Shown: positions 54,032 to 64,000 of the stretch, piece by piece
Position numbering within the stretch: position 1 is the first letter of the stretch
How the letters are laid out: every line of letters starts with the position of its first letter
Assembly: GCF_000372425.1 (NCBI RefSeq)
Contig: NZ_AQVD01000001.1
Coordinates: 62,001-126,000 of the forward strand
Origin: Streptococcus ferus DSM 20646
GTDB taxonomy: Bacteria > Bacillota > Bacilli > Lactobacillales > Streptococcaceae
DNA length: 64,000 nucleotides
Reading direction: 5' to 3'
Notes under the pieces: generated by a model
What the model saw: the letters and a program-made list of their open reading frames with translations, nothing else
Told to the model about the DNA's origin: nothing
Database searches by the model: none
Translations under genes and position numbers: made by a program

Positions 54032-54733
54032 ATGAAAATGATCACTGTCACATCAAAAGAAGAAGCAGGAAAAATAGCCTTAGAACTTTTGGAAGAAAAG
54101 CTGGCTTCTGGCGCTAAAACACTAGGTCTGGCAACAGGCAGCACGCCTCTGCCTTTTTATCAGGCCATCAAAGATTCTTCTATGGATTTTTCTCAAATAA
54201 CCTCCATCAACCTAGATGAGTATGTGGGATTATCAGCTGACGATCCGCAGTCTTATGCTTATTTTATGCAGAAAGAATTGTTTGCCGCTAAGCCTTTTAA
54301 AGCGAGTTTTTTACCCAATGGCTTGGCTGCCGATTTGACGGCAGAGTGTCATCGCTACAATGATTTGCTTCAAAGGTATCCGATTGATTTTCAAATTCTG
54401 GGTATTGGCCGTAATGGTCACATCGGCTTTAATGAGCCAGGAACATCTTTTGATAGCCAGACGCATCTTGTTGACCTAGCTCCTTCAACCATTGAAGCCA
54501 ATAGCCGTTTCTTCGAGGAAGTTTCTCAAGTTCCGAAACAGGCGCTTTCAATGGGCATTGCCTCTATTATGGCTGCAAAACGAATCGTGCTGATGGCTTT
54601 TGGTCAGGATAAAGCAGATGCTCTTGCTGCAATGGTCAAAGGACCAATAACGGAAGATTTGCCAGCCAGTATTTTACAGAAGCACGAGGACCTTATTATT
54701 ATTGCCGATCAGGCAGCTGCAAGTAAACTTTGA
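54032..54733 (+). CDS. nagB: Glucosamine-6-phosphate deaminase
   Basis: This 233-residue enzyme converts glucosamine-6-phosphate to fructose-6-phosphate and ammonia, feeding amino sugars into glycolysis. Family motifs are [21 protein letters not shown] (catalytic Asp) and [15 protein letters not shown] (catalytic His). The short form without the allosteric C-terminal tail is usual in Gram-positives. AAAGGAGATAT is the ribosome site. Confidence 0.97.
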   Translation: MKMITVTSKEEAGKIALELLEEKLASGAKTLGLATGSTPLPFYQAIKDSSMDFSQITSINLDEYVGLSADDPQSYAYFMQKELFAAKPFKASFLPNGLAADLTAECHRYNDLLQRYPIDFQILGIGRNGHIGFNEPGTSFDSQTHLVDLAPSTIEANSRFFEEVSQVPKQALSMGIASIMAAKRIVLMAFGQDKADALAAMVKGPITEDLPASILQKHEDLIIIADQAAASKL

Positions 54734-54835
54734 GAATATCGGTCAGGATTTATCATTTTCTAAGTCAATCCTCTATTTTTTAGAAAGACTTTAGGCTATA
54801 ATAATAACAGACTAACAGTAAGAGACAGAGGAATG

Positions 54836-55573
54836 ATGACTCAAATAATTGCCCACCGAGGAAGTAAAAGCAATCGGCCTGAAAATACTCTGGCTTCCTT
54901 TGCGGAAGCCATTCGTGTCGGTACTGACGGTATCGAATTAGACGTTCATCGAACGAGAGACGGACACCTAGTCGTCATTCACGACGAAAGTGTGGACCGT
55001 ACGACTAACGGGAGCGGACTGGTCCGCAAGTTGACCTTGGAACAAATCAGGTCTTTGGATGCTGGTTCTTGGTTTCATCCCCAGTACTTTCGTGAACGTG
55101 TGTCAACTTTGGGGGAAGTGATTGATTTTTTGGAAGAAAAAGGCTTCCAAGGCCTGCTCAATATTGAAATCAAAACGGATAAGTATCCCTACCCTAAGAT
55201 TGAGAAACAGATTGCCAGACTAATGCATCGCAAAAAGGTCTCTTTTAGCTATATGTACTCCAGTTTTAATCTTTTTAGCCTTTATCTTATGCGAAAGCAT
55301 GACCCAGGAATTGAATTAGCCTATTTGATGAAGGATCAGTCTTTTCATCTCTGGTTGGCAGGAAAGAGTCCTTTTATCGGGGCTGTTCATCCGCATCGTT
55401 CCCTTTTCTTGGGCAAGAAAAGAGACCTTTCTCTCTTGAAACCCCTTCGTTTGTGGACTGTCAATAAGACATCAGACATGAAAAAGGCGATTAAAGGCGG
55501 TGTTCAGGCCATTATTACCGATAAACCGGAGGAAGCTCTTCTGGTGAAAAGAGAAGTAGAAGAAAACCACTGA
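54836..55573 (+). CDS. Glycerophosphodiester phosphodiesterase
   Basis: This 245-residue enzyme hydrolyses glycerophosphodiesters to glycerol-3-phosphate and an alcohol. The catalytic His is in IAHRGSKSNRPENTL, the metal-binding Glu-x-Asp in GIELDVHRTRDG, the second His in VVIHDESVDRTTNG, and the later LLNIEIKTD and LWTVNKTSDM blocks are present. No signal peptide, so it is cytoplasmic. Tandem ATGs lie at 54833 and 54836; GAGG spacing favours the second. TATAAT at 54797-54802 is the likely -10. Confidence 0.9.
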   Translation: MTQIIAHRGSKSNRPENTLASFAEAIRVGTDGIELDVHRTRDGHLVVIHDESVDRTTNGSGLVRKLTLEQIRSLDAGSWFHPQYFRERVSTLGEVIDFLEEKGFQGLLNIEIKTDKYPYPKIEKQIARLMHRKKVSFSYMYSSFNLFSLYLMRKHDPGIELAYLMKDQSFHLWLAGKSPFIGAVHPHRSLFLGKKRDLSLLKPLRLWTVNKTSDMKKAIKGGVQAIITDKPEEALLVKREVEENH

Positions 55574-55599
55574 TGAAGAGAAAGGCATCAGTGGTTTTT
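55563..55599 (+). terminator. Terminator after the phosphodiesterase gene
   Basis: AAAACCACTGATG (55563-55575) pairs with CATCAGTGGTTTT (55586-55598). Confidence 0.85.
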
Positions 55600-55641
55600 A
55601 TGATTATGTGACTTTTAGTCCTTCTCGCATCCTTTGGTACG

Positions 55642-55673
55642 AGACAAATAAACCACCCGTTTGACGGGTGGTT
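55642..55673 (-). terminator. Terminator of the nrdHEF operon
   Basis: AACCACCCGT (55651-55660) pairs with ACGGGTGGTT (55664-55673); on the minus strand the stem is followed by TATTTG. Confidence 0.7.
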
Positions 55674-55682
55674 ATAATTGGC

Positions 55683-56642
55683 CTAAAGGCCGTAAAGATA
55701 GTCATCATCTGTCATGGCTTCAACGGTTCCGAGCAGGTAGCCGTTTCCAACCTGACTGAAGAAATCATGGTTGCTGGTTCCAGTTGAAATACCATTCATC
55801 ACGATTGGGTTGACATCGTTGGCAGTATCAGGGAAAAGGGGGTCTTGTCCCAGGTTCATCAGAGCCTTGTTGGCATTGTAGCGGAGGAAGGTCATGACCT
55901 CATCGGTCCAGCCAACAGAATCATAGAGTGTTTGGGTGTATAATTCTTCGTTTTCATAGAGTTGATAAAGAAGATCATACATCCAGTCACGGAACTGGTC
56001 TTGTTCTTTTTCAGAAAGTTCGTTAAAGCCAAGTTGGAATTTATAGCCAATATAGGTTCCGTGAACAGACTCATCGCGGATAATCAGCTTGATAATTTCG
56101 GCAACATTGGCCAACTTATTGTTACCAAGATAGTAAAGAGGGGTAAAGAAACCGGAATAAAACAGGAAGGTTTCAAGGAAAGTAGAGGCCACTTTCTTTT
56201 GAAGAGCATCTCCATTTTCATAAATATCATTGATAATCTGAGCCTTCTTTTGAAGGTATTCGTTATTGTTTGTCCACTCAAAAATCTCTTCAATCTCAGA
56301 TTTAGTGTTGAGGGTTGAAAAGATGGAGGAGTAGGACTTGGCGTGAACGGATTCCATGAATTGAATGTTGTTTAACACAGCTTCTTCATGGGGAGTCCGC
56401 ACATCGCCGCGGATCGCCTCAATACCTGATTCGGACTGCATGGTATCAAGCAGTGTCAGACCGCCAAAGACTTTTCCGACGAGATCTTTTTCTTGATCGG
56501 ATAGCTTACGCCAGTCGTCCAAGTCATTTGATAGAGGGATACGGGTATCCAGCCAGAATTGTTCGGTCAGCTTTTCCCAAGTTGACTTGTCAATGACATC
56601 TTCAATGGCATTCCAGTTTATCGCTTCGTAGTAGGTTGTCAT
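55683..56642 (-). CDS. nrdF: Class Ib ribonucleotide reductase small subunit
   Basis: This 319-residue subunit carries the dimetal-tyrosyl radical cofactor. Motifs include NNIQFMESVHAKSYSSIF and IRDESVHGTYIGYKF, which hold the metal-binding Glu and His residues. I chose the start at 56642 (MTTYYEAINWN) with GGAGATATCG in front; the longer frame to 56819 overlaps nrdE. Last gene of nrdHEF. The nrdI flavodoxin that activates the manganese form is not next to it. Confidence 0.96.
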   Translation of the reverse strand: MTTYYEAINWNAIEDVIDKSTWEKLTEQFWLDTRIPLSNDLDDWRKLSDQEKDLVGKVFGGLTLLDTMQSESGIEAIRGDVRTPHEEAVLNNIQFMESVHAKSYSSIFSTLNTKSEIEEIFEWTNNNEYLQKKAQIINDIYENGDALQKKVASTFLETFLFYSGFFTPLYYLGNNKLANVAEIIKLIIRDESVHGTYIGYKFQLGFNELSEKEQDQFRDWMYDLLYQLYENEELYTQTLYDSVGWTDEVMTFLRYNANKALMNLGQDPLFPDTANDVNPIVMNGISTGTSNHDFFSQVGNGYLLGTVEAMTDDDYLYGL

Positions 56643-56694
56643 TCGATATCTCCTAAATAGAGTTGTCTGAGAGGATAAAGTTAGCTTTTCCTCG

Positions 56695-58854
56695 TTAAAT
56701 GACGCAGGATTCACATTGGTTAGCACCAACTTCGTCGCCGTCATCAGTAAAGGTGCGGATATAGTAGATTGATTTAATTCCCTTATTAAAGGCATAATTA
56801 CGGAGAATAGAGAGATCACGTGTGGTTTGTTTGTTTTCTGTCTTCCATTCGTAGATACCTTGCGGAATCTCGCTGCGCATAAAGAGTGTTAATGAGAGGC
56901 CTTGGTCAACATGTTCAGTTGCCGCGGCATAGACATCAATGACCTTGCGCATATCCATATCATAGGCCGATTTGTAATAGGGGATGGTATCAGTGGAGAG
57001 GGCATGAGCAGGGTAGTAAATCTTACCGATTTTTTTCTCTTGGCGTTCTTCAATACGTTGTGTAATAGGGTGAATGCTAGCAGAAACATCATTGATATAT
57101 GAGATAGAGCCGTTCGGAGCGACTGCCAGACGGTTTTGGTGATAGAGACCGTCTTTCATGACCGCCTGACGGAGGGCTTCCCAATCTTCTGCCTGCGGGA
57201 TAAAGTGATCCGCAAAGAGTTCTTTAACACGCTCTGACTTTGGCACAAACTGGCCGGTAACATATTTATCAAAGTATGTGCCGTCTGCATATTTTGATTG
57301 CCCAAAATCAGCAAAGGTTTCTTGACGTTCACGGGCAATATGGTTTGACTCAACCAGCGTCCAATAATTGAGCAACATGAAATAGATATCTGTAAATTCG
57401 ATTGACTCCGGACTGCCGTACTCGATATGATTTTTAGCCAGATAAGAATGCAGTCCCATGGCACCAAGTCCAAAAGTATGTGCTTGGGCGTTGCCGTGTT
57501 TAATGGTTGGAACCGCTTCAATATTTGAAGAATCGGTTACAAAGGTCAGGGCACGTGTCATGGCAGCAATGGATTTTCCAAAATCAGGAGATGTCATCAT
57601 ATTAACCACGTTGGTTGACCCTAGGTTACATGAAATGTCCATTCCCATTGTCACAAATTCCTGAGCATCATTGATTTCACTCGGTTTTTGAATCTGCAGA
57701 ATCTCAGAGCAGAGGTTGCTCATGACGATACGGCCATCAACAGGGTTGGCTCGGTTGGCGGTATCAATATTGATGACATAAGGATAGCCTGATTCCTGCT
57801 GTAATTTAGAGATTTCCGTTTCTAAATCACGCGCTCGGATTTTGGTTTTTGTAATGTTCGGATTAGCCACCAATTCATCATACTTGTCACTGATATTGAT
57901 GTAGTTGTAAGGCACCCCGTATTCTTTTTCAATAGTGTAAGGACTGAAAAGGTACATATCCTCATTATTACGTGCCAATTCGTAAAACTTATCAGGAATG
58001 GTTACCCCTAGAGAAAGCGTCTTAACCCGTACCTTCTCATCCGCATTTTCTTTCTTAGTGGATAAGAAAGAAAGAATATCGGGATGGAAGACATCCAAGT
58101 AAACCACTCCAGCGCCCTGCCGTTGACCGAGCTGGTTAGAGTAAGAGAAGCTGTCTTCAAAGAGTTTCATGACAGGAACAACGCCAGAAGCAGCGCCGGC
58201 GAAGCCTTTAATAGGGGCTCCAGCTTCACGGAGATTGCTGAGAGAAATGCCGACACCGCCGCCGATACGAGACAGCTGCAGAGCGGAATTGATAGAACGG
58301 CCGATTGCATTCATATCATCTGTTACCTGAATCAGGAAGCAGGAAACGAGTTCACCGCGGCGGCTGCGCCCTGCGTTTAGGAAACTTGGGGTTGCAGGCT
58401 GATAGCGCTGGCTAATCATTTCTTGAGCAAGATCACGGGCCAAGTCCTCATTGCCGTCAGCAAAATAAAGGGCATTGAAAAGGACACGCTCTTCGATACC
58501 TTCTAGGTAAGCCTCGCCATCATTTGTTTTCAAGGCATATTGCTGGTAGAATTTATAGGCTGCCATGAACGATTGAAAATGAAAATCAGCGGCCTTGAGC
58601 TCAGCCATGAGTTCTTCAATAAATTCAGGTCTGTATTTTCCAATAAAGGCCGCTTCAATATAGTCGTGATCAATCAGGAATTGAATTTTATCAGTAATGC
58701 TATCGAAAGGTTTTGTATTTGGCAGAACATTTTCCTCGAAGAAGGCTTTGAGTGCCTCCTTGTCTTTATGGAGCGGGATTTGCCCATCAACAGGGCGGTT
58801 GATTTCGTTATTGAGGCGAAAATATGAAATATCGCCGAGATTTTTAAGACTCAT
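56695..58854 (-). CDS. nrdE: Class Ib ribonucleotide reductase large subunit
   Basis: This 719-residue catalytic subunit reduces ribonucleoside diphosphates. Active-site Cys residues lie in ELVSCFLIQ and NLCSEILQI. The radical transfer pair is seen near the C-terminus in KGIKSIYYIR, and the redox pair in the tail CESCVI. ATP-cone is absent, as expected for class Ib. An 84-base gap follows nrdH. Confidence 0.97.
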   Translation of the reverse strand: MSLKNLGDISYFRLNNEINRPVDGQIPLHKDKEALKAFFEENVLPNTKPFDSITDKIQFLIDHDYIEAAFIGKYRPEFIEELMAELKAADFHFQSFMAAYKFYQQYALKTNDGEAYLEGIEERVLFNALYFADGNEDLARDLAQEMISQRYQPATPSFLNAGRSRRGELVSCFLIQVTDDMNAIGRSINSALQLSRIGGGVGISLSNLREAGAPIKGFAGAASGVVPVMKLFEDSFSYSNQLGQRQGAGVVYLDVFHPDILSFLSTKKENADEKVRVKTLSLGVTIPDKFYELARNNEDMYLFSPYTIEKEYGVPYNYINISDKYDELVANPNITKTKIRARDLETEISKLQQESGYPYVINIDTANRANPVDGRIVMSNLCSEILQIQKPSEINDAQEFVTMGMDISCNLGSTNVVNMMTSPDFGKSIAAMTRALTFVTDSSNIEAVPTIKHGNAQAHTFGLGAMGLHSYLAKNHIEYGSPESIEFTDIYFMLLNYWTLVESNHIARERQETFADFGQSKYADGTYFDKYVTGQFVPKSERVKELFADHFIPQAEDWEALRQAVMKDGLYHQNRLAVAPNGSISYINDVSASIHPITQRIEERQEKKIGKIYYPAHALSTDTIPYYKSAYDMDMRKVIDVYAAATEHVDQGLSLTLFMRSEIPQGIYEWKTENKQTTRDLSILRNYAFNKGIKSIYYIRTFTDDGDEVGANQCESCVI

Positions 58855-58938
58855 ATAATCAATCCTTTGTCATTTTCTAGTGATTAGCATAGAAGAAACT
58901 CTTTCTAATTAAAGAAGGAGTTTTTAGTTTGCTTATAT

Positions 58939-59163
58939 TTAGATGATTGCTTTTAACTTATTTGGCTGGAAGCCTGAAAAAACAGTTTCACCTGCTTCAA
59001 TGACAGGAGCAGCGGTGAATCCCAACCCTTTCACATAGTCAATTTTATCAGGTTGCTCATCAATGTTAATTTCTTCAAAATCAGCACCGTTTTGCTCCAA
59101 GAATTTTTTAGTCATCTTACACTGCATGCAATTATTTTTTGAAAAAACAGTAATCTTAGCCAT
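58939..59163 (-). CDS. nrdH: Glutaredoxin-like electron donor NrdH
   Basis: This 74-residue redoxin reduces the NrdE active site. The CxxC is C-M-Q-C near residue 12 (SKNNCMQCKMTKKFL). GFTAAPVIEAG carries the cis-Pro, and FSGFQPNKL is the NrdH-specific block. GAGGAGA precedes the start. First gene of nrdHEF. Confidence 0.96.
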   Translation of the reverse strand: MAKITVFSKNNCMQCKMTKKFLEQNGADFEEINIDEQPDKIDYVKGLGFTAAPVIEAGETVFSGFQPNKLKAII

Positions 59164-59250
59164 TTTAATCTCCTCAGTTGATTTTCGTTTTAGTCACCAT
59201 AATAGGATAGCCGAAAAAAAGGAAAAAAGCAAGTGAATTGAACTTAAAAA

Positions 59251-59298
59251 ACACAAAATATTGTGTTTCATCATTTTTACAACCACAAGATATTGTGA
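59251..59298. promoter_or_regulatory. Tandem NrdR boxes upstream of nrdHEF
   Basis: ACACAAAATATTGTGT (59251-59266) and CCACAAGATATTGTGA (59283-59298) match the NrdR box pattern. Their starts are 32 bases apart, about three helical turns, as expected for cooperative NrdR binding. They lie in the divergent nrdH/acn interval and could affect both. Confidence 0.85.
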
Positions 59299-59318
59299 AA
59301 ATAAGTTTTCACATCTCA

Positions 59319-59336
59319 CTTACATCAAAATGTAAG
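59319..59336. promoter_or_regulatory. Inverted repeat upstream of the acn promoter
   Basis: CTTACAT (59319-59325) and ATGTAAG (59330-59336) pair around CAAA, 30 bases before the acn -35. A second repeat GTGAAAA/TTTTCAC lies at 59295-59312, partly inside NrdR box 2. The binding protein is unknown. Confidence 0.45.
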
Positions 59337-59365
59337 GTTTTCTGACATGGATTTGCGGTCTATGC

Positions 59366-59394
59366 TTGATAGAAGATTCAGAAAATTATATAAT
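59366..59394 (+). promoter_or_regulatory. Promoter of acn-citZ-icd
   Basis: TTGATA (59366-59371), 17-base spacer and TATAAT (59389-59394), 28 bases before the acn start. Confidence 0.75.
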
Positions 59395-59422
59395 TAAAAG
59401 ACTATAAGAAAAGGAGCTTCCT

Positions 59423-62092
59423 ATGACCAACTACACATCTTCTTTTTTATTGGATCGGCAAGAATACACTTATTTTGATCTTGAAAAAGCTGCTCAGCTT
59501 CATCATGTCGATATTGACAAACTTCCTTATACCATTCGGATTTTGATTGAAAGTTTATTGCGAAAATCGGATGGTATTGACATTAATGAACAGCACATAG
59601 CGGCCTTGCTGGCCTATGCAGCACATAACCCTCAAGGAGAGGTTCCTTTCAAACCCAGCCGTGTTATTTTACAGGATTTCACCGGAGTTCCCGTAGTTGT
59701 AGATTTGGCTTCTATGCGTGATGCGATTGTGGCACAGGGTGGCAATCCTGACTTAATCAATCCAGAAATCCCTGTTGACCTTGTTATTGATCATAGTGTA
59801 CAAGTTGACTTTTTTGGGACTAGCGAGGCTTTGGAGCAGAATATTGAGCTTGAATTTAAGCGAAATAATGAACGCTATGAGTTTTTGAAATGGGCAGAAT
59901 CTTCCTTTGAAAATTACCGAGCCGTTCCGCCGGCGACTGGAATCATCCATCAAGTGAACATTGAATTTCTGTCGGATGTCATTATTGAAAAAGATGGCCT
60001 GCTATATCCAGATTCTATGTTTGGAACAGACAGCCATACAACTATGATTAATGGTATCGGGGTTTTAGGCTGGGGTGTCGGCGGTATTGAAGCAGAAGCT
60101 GCCATGCTGGGGGAAGCCTCTTACTTTCCTGTTCCGGAAGTAATCGGGGTTCGCCTGATCGGTCAGCTTCCTAAAGTTGCAACTGCTACTGATCTAGCCC
60201 TTAAAGTCACTCAAGTCCTCCGACAAGAAAATGTTGTCGGTAAGTTTGTAGAGTATTTTGGTCCCGGACTGGGAACCTTATCTCTGGCGGATCGAGCAAC
60301 TGTTGCGAACATGGCACCAGAATATGGAGCCACTTGTGGTTATTTCCCTATTGATGCTGAGACGCTGAAGTATATGGAGCTGACTAATCGTTCCCGCCAG
60401 CACATTGCATTGACGGAAGCCTATGCTAAGCAGAATCATCTGTTTTACAACCCCGATAAAGAAGCTACTTATACAAAGGTGGTGGATATAGATTTATCTA
60501 CAATCAAACCCTCCATTTCTGGACCGAAACGACCTCAGGATTTGATTGAACTGGAAAATGCTAAGAAAGAATTTCAGGATAGTTTAGTCAGAGAGGCGGG
60601 TGTCCGCGGTTTTGGTCTTGATCCAAGTGAATATGAAAAAGAGGCAACCGTCAGCTATGGCGATGAGGAGGTGACGATTAAAACAGGGCATGTGGCCATC
60701 GCAGCAATCACTTCCTGTACCAATACGTCCAATCCCTACGTCCTGATAGCAGCCGGACTTTTAGCCAAGAATGCCGTTGAACGGGGTCTGCGTGTCGCTA
60801 AGACCGTTAAAACTTCTTTAGCACCGGGTTCTAAAGTTGTTACGGCTTATTTGCAAAATAGTGGCCTGCAGACCTATCTGGATCAGCTCGGCTTTAATCT
60901 GGTGGGTTATGGCTGTACGACCTGTATTGGTAATTCCGGAGATCTGCCAGCAGAAGTGGCTCAAGCGATTCAGGAGGAGGATCTGCTGGTTAGTGCCGTC
61001 CTTTCAGGGAATCGTAATTTTGAAGGCCGTGTTAATCCTTTGGTCAAGGCTAATTTTCTGGCAAGCCCGCCACTGGTAGTAGCCTACGCTTTGGCTGGCA
61101 ATATGTCTATTGATTTGCTGACAGAGCCGCTTGGTTTTGATGATAAAGGTGAAGCTGTCTATTTGGATGATCTTATGCCGACCAGCGATCAGGTTCAGGC
61201 TTATATTGATCGCTATGTGACCAGTGATCTTTTCAAAGACGAGTATGCCCATGTCTTTTCAGAGAGTGCGAAATGGAATCAGATTCCAACGGAGAAATCA
61301 CAGAATTATCACTGGAATCCTTCGTCGACCTATATTCAAAATCCCCCTTATTTTGATACTTTGTCAAATGAAGATCAACCCAGTGCTTTATTAGATCTGG
61401 CGGTTTTAGCTAAATTTGGTGATTCTGTGACAACAGATCACATCTCACCAGCAGGTAATATTGCCAAGAACGGTCCGGCAGCCAAATACTTGGAAGACAA
61501 TGGAGTGGATTACCAAGAGTTCAATTCTTATGGCAGCCGACGAGGCAATCATCAAGTCATGATGCGGGGCACTTTTGCTAATATTCGGATTAAAAATGAT
61601 CTAGCCGATGGTAAAATTGGCGGATATACCAAATACAAGGACCAACTCCTGCCAATCTATGAAGCTGCCATGCGTTATAAAGAGGCTAATCAAGGAACCC
61701 TTGTTTTAGCTGGAAAAGACTATGGCATGGGGTCCAGCCGCGATTGGGCAGCTAAAGGGGCTAGTTTGCTGGGCGTTAAGGCCGTTCTGGCAGAAAGTTT
61801 TGAGAGAATTCATCGATCAAACCTTGTGATGATGGGTGTGCTTCCATTACAGTATTTAGAAGGCGAGAATGCAGAGACTTTGGGCTTGACGGGGTATGAG
61901 ACCTATTCGATTGATCTGCCGGAAGAGCCAAAAGTGGGAGCTCTTGTTCGCATAATGGCTAAGTCTGACAAAGGGCAGAAAGTGTTTAAGGCACTCTTGA
62001 GGTTTGACGCAGACGCAGACATTCGTTATTACCAGAACGGCGGCATCTTGCCAATGGTCGTCAGAAAGAAATTAAAGGGAGGCGGAGTATGA
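59423..62092 (+). CDS. acn: Aconitate hydratase
   Basis: This 889-residue [4Fe-4S] enzyme isomerises citrate to isocitrate. Cluster Cys residues lie in [13 protein letters not shown] and [13 protein letters not shown]. Substrate-binding [29 protein letters not shown] and [13 protein letters not shown] are intact. Monomeric AcnA-type length. AAAGGAGCTTCC is the ribosome site. It overlaps citZ by 4 bases. In mutans streptococci this arm supplies 2-oxoglutarate for glutamate under anaerobic, glutamate-poor growth. Confidence 0.97.
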   Translation: MTNYTSSFLLDRQEYTYFDLEKAAQLHHVDIDKLPYTIRILIESLLRKSDGIDINEQHIAALLAYAAHNPQGEVPFKPSRVILQDFTGVPVVVDLASMRDAIVAQGGNPDLINPEIPVDLVIDHSVQVDFFGTSEALEQNIELEFKRNNERYEFLKWAESSFENYRAVPPATGIIHQVNIEFLSDVIIEKDGLLYPDSMFGTDSHTTMINGIGVLGWGVGGIEAEAAMLGEASYFPVPEVIGVRLIGQLPKVATATDLALKVTQVLRQENVVGKFVEYFGPGLGTLSLADRATVANMAPEYGATCGYFPIDAETLKYMELTNRSRQHIALTEAYAKQNHLFYNPDKEATYTKVVDIDLSTIKPSISGPKRPQDLIELENAKKEFQDSLVREAGVRGFGLDPSEYEKEATVSYGDEEVTIKTGHVAIAAITSCTNTSNPYVLIAAGLLAKNAVERGLRVAKTVKTSLAPGSKVVTAYLQNSGLQTYLDQLGFNLVGYGCTTCIGNSGDLPAEVAQAIQEEDLLVSAVLSGNRNFEGRVNPLVKANFLASPPLVVAYALAGNMSIDLLTEPLGFDDKGEAVYLDDLMPTSDQVQAYIDRYVTSDLFKDEYAHVFSESAKWNQIPTEKSQNYHWNPSSTYIQNPPYFDTLSNEDQPSALLDLAVLAKFGDSVTTDHISPAGNIAKNGPAAKYLEDNGVDYQEFNSYGSRRGNHQVMMRGTFANIRIKNDLADGKIGGYTKYKDQLLPIYEAAMRYKEANQGTLVLAGKDYGMGSSRDWAAKGASLLGVKAVLAESFERIHRSNLVMMGVLPLQYLEGENAETLGLTGYETYSIDLPEEPKVGALVRIMAKSDKGQKVFKALLRFDADADIRYYQNGGILPMVVRKKLKGGGV

Positions 62093-63207
62093 CAGATACG
62101 AAGGGTTTAAAAGACACCATTGCTTGTGAGACAAGAATCAGTGCTATTGAAGATGATAGATTATCCTATGCAGGCTATGACATTTCAGAATTGATGGATA
62201 ATAGGGCTCGCTTTGAAGAAGTTATCTATCTCTTGTGGAACCTCCATCTTCCAACTGAAATTGAATTAAACTATTTTGAAAAGGAATTGCGAAAAAATTA
62301 TGCGATTAGTGATGCTGTAGAGCAATGTATCTTGATTCAGTCGCGAAAGCACCTGCACCCCATGAGTGTGCTGCGCTCAACTGTCAGCCTATTGGGGGTT
62401 TACAATGTCAACGCGGAAGAGAGCTCGGTGGAAGCTACCTACGAACAGAGTATTCAGCTGATGGCTAAAATACCCACCATTATCGCCACCTTTATGCGTC
62501 TAAGACAAGGACTCAGTCCAGTTGAACCGCGAGAGGATTTAGGCTTTGCAGCTAACTTTTTATATATGCTCAATGGCAAGGAGCCGACAGAATTGGAAGT
62601 CTTAGCCATGAACAGGGCCTTGGTTTTACATGCAGATCATGAGCTTAACGCTTCCACATTTGCAGCCAGAGTTTGCGCTTCCACTTTGTCAGATATATAC
62701 TCTTGCGTTACGGCAGCTATCGGCACCCTAAAGGGCCCTCTTCACGGAGGGGCCAATGAGCGTGTGTTTGATATGCTTCAGGATATTCGAGACCATGGTG
62801 ATACAGTCACTTATCTTCAGGAAAAACTGGCATCCAATGAAAAAATCATGGGCTTTGGCCACCGTGTTTATCAGACTCAGGATCCGAGAGAGAAGTATTT
62901 GCGTGAGATGGCTAGAGAGTTGACCCGAGGGACAGAGGACAACCTTTGGTATGAGCTGTCCAAAGAGGTGGAAACTTATATGAAAGAGACTAAGGGGCTT
63001 ATTCCTAATGTTGATTTTTATTCCGCGACGGTTTACCACGTTTTGGGAATAGACTCATCTATTTTCACCCTTATCTTTGCCATGAGTCGAGTCTCTGGAT
63101 GGATTGCTCATGTGCAGGAGCAGCGTAAAAATAATAAATTGATTCGTCCTCGCTCAATGTATATAGGACTGAGAGACTTAACCTATATTCCGATTGAAAG
63201 GAGATAA
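62089..63207 (+). CDS. citZ: Citrate synthase
   Basis: This 372-residue type I (Gram-positive dimeric) enzyme condenses oxaloacetate and acetyl-CoA. Catalytic His is in [11 protein letters not shown], the second His in [13 protein letters not shown], and the catalytic Asp in [28 protein letters not shown] is also present. Translational coupling to acn through an ATGA overlap; only 1 base separates it from the start of icd. Confidence 0.97.
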   Translation: MTDTKGLKDTIACETRISAIEDDRLSYAGYDISELMDNRARFEEVIYLLWNLHLPTEIELNYFEKELRKNYAISDAVEQCILIQSRKHLHPMSVLRSTVSLLGVYNVNAEESSVEATYEQSIQLMAKIPTIIATFMRLRQGLSPVEPREDLGFAANFLYMLNGKEPTELEVLAMNRALVLHADHELNASTFAARVCASTLSDIYSCVTAAIGTLKGPLHGGANERVFDMLQDIRDHGDTVTYLQEKLASNEKIMGFGHRVYQTQDPREKYLREMARELTRGTEDNLWYELSKEVETYMKETKGLIPNVDFYSATVYHVLGIDSSIFTLIFAMSRVSGWIAHVQEQRKNNKLIRPRSMYIGLRDLTYIPIERR

Positions 63208-63208
63208 G

Positions 63209-64000
63209 ATGGCTGAGCAAATTCGATTTAAATCAGGGACATTAAAGGTATCCGATAATCCCATTATTCCCTTCATAGAAGGTGACGGTGTGGGTCAGGA
63301 TATCTGGAAGAGTGCCAGAATGATTTTTGACAAGGCGGTTGAGGTCGCTTATCAGGGGAAACGGCAAATCACCTGGCAAGAAGTTCTTGCAGGTAAGAAA
63401 GCCTTTGACGAGACGGGTGATTGGCTGCCGTCTGAGACAGTAAAGACGATTAAAGAAGCCTTGGTTGCCATTAAGGGGCCGTTGGAAACCCCTGTCGGAG
63501 ATGGCATTAGATCCTTAAATGTGGCTCTTCGTCAAGACCTTGATCTTTTTGCGTGTGTTCGCCCCGTCCGCTATTTTCAAGGGGTTCCAAGTCCGTTGAA
63601 AAATCCTGAACGAACGGATATTACCATCTTTCGGGAAAATACTGAGGATATCTATGCGGGTATTGAATGGGAGAGCCAGACAGAAGCTGTTCATAAGGTG
63701 ATTGCCTTTTTAGAAGAGGAGATGAAGGTAAGTAAGATCCGTTTCCCTGAAACATCTGCAATTGGCATTAAACCCATTTCCAAAGAAGGTTCAGAACGTC
63801 TGATCCGCTCCGCTATTGATTATGCTCTTAAAAATAAACGCAGCAGGGTCAGTCTGGTTCATAAAGGGAATATTCAAAAATTTACAGAAGGCGGTTTTCG
63901 TAAATGGGGTTACGAACTCGTGCAAAGAGAATATGCGCAGGAGTTGGCGGATGGCCGGCTTGTTGTGGATGACATTATCGCAGATAATTTTCTACAGCAG
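63209..64000 (+). CDS. icd: Isocitrate dehydrogenase, 5' part (runs off the window)
   Basis: The first 264 codons are present. The protein begins [17 protein letters not shown]. Substrate-binding [14 protein letters not shown] holds the Ser and Arg residues that contact isocitrate, with VRPVRYFQG and [14 protein letters not shown] after it. [15 protein letters not shown] holds the catalytic Lys, and [11 protein letters not shown] near the window end precedes the metal-binding Asp pair. It is a homodimeric NADP-type by these motifs, though cofactor-determining residues lie beyond the edge. AAAGGAG precedes the ATG. Confidence 0.95.
   Translation, partial: MAEQIRFKSGTLKVSDNPIIPFIEGDGVGQDIWKSARMIFDKAVEVAYQGKRQITWQEVLAGKKAFDETGDWLPSETVKTIKEALVAIKGPLETPVGDGIRSLNVALRQDLDLFACVRPVRYFQGVPSPLKNPERTDITIFRENTEDIYAGIEWESQTEAVHKVIAFLEEEMKVSKIRFPETSAIGIKPISKEGSERLIRSAIDYALKNKRSRVSLVHKGNIQKFTEGGFRKWGYELVQREYAQELADGRLVVDDIIADNFLQQ

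Overview
The window looks like the chromosome of a mutans-group Streptococcus (S. mutans, S. ferus or a close relative). The reasons are an antigen I/II (SpaP-type) adhesin, a malolactic locus with its LysR regulator, DpnII-type GATC restriction-modification, comEA/comEC, and the partial TCA branch acn-citZ-icd next to nrdHEF. Most genes are housekeeping, closely packed, with short overlaps and clear AGGAGG-type ribosome sites. The species is not decided by the sequence alone.

Layout. 1-2.6 kb: lytSR two-component system (minus strand). 2.7-3.4 kb: HD-phosphohydrolase gene broken by an in-frame TAG. 3.45-6.8 kb: AT-rich GATC restriction-modification cassette (two methylases, a 177-residue protein of unknown role, DpnII-family endonuclease). 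6.8-14.6 kb: xseAB-ispA-tlyA-argR-recN, then degV-SGNH hydrolase-YpmS. 14.6-17.6 kb: hup, perR, a 50-residue membrane peptide, pyrD (minus), gpmA. 17.7-25.7 kb: pbp2b-recR-ddl-murF, a membrane protein, prfC and a PH-domain protein. 25.8-29.8 kb: antigen I/II adhesin gene with a one-base frameshift. 30.0-31.6 kb: cshA RNA helicase.

31.6-36.3 kb is the most interesting part. It is a quorum-sensing controlled radical-SAM peptide (RaS-RiPP) locus of the WGK/tryglysin type: a divergently encoded short hydrophobic pheromone (SHP), its Rgg receptor, a 21-residue precursor ending VNSWGKH, a SPASM radical-SAM enzyme, a PqqD-like recognition protein and a MATE exporter. A common ATATGGGAA box lies 26-27 bases upstream of the -10 of both the pheromone and the precursor promoters. 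A perfect 15-bp hairpin separates the precursor from the maturation genes. The island is flanked by a second, about 12% divergent copy of the cshA 3' end, fused to a foreign membrane-protein start, which points to horizontal acquisition.

36.3-46.4 kb: malolactic genes mleP-mleS with divergent mleR, a TrmN6/GIY-YIG fusion, plsC, comEA-comEC, and two tandem DUF805 membrane proteins. 46.4-50.2 kb: holA, sodA, a penicillin-recognising serine hydrolase, and a tetrahydrofolate riboswitch controlling folT. 50.2-52.9 kb: AT-rich accessory block (MarR regulator, BAAT-family acyl hydrolase/transferase, decayed IS3-family element). 52.9-59.2 kb: queA (minus), nagB with two GntR-type operators, a glycerophosphodiesterase, and nrdHEF (minus) with tandem NrdR boxes. 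59.4 kb to the end: acn-citZ-icd, the oxidative arm that makes 2-oxoglutarate for glutamate; icd runs off the window.

No tRNA, rRNA or CRISPR array was seen. All motif and repeat calls were made by eye; comparisons with named families are from memory, not from a search.
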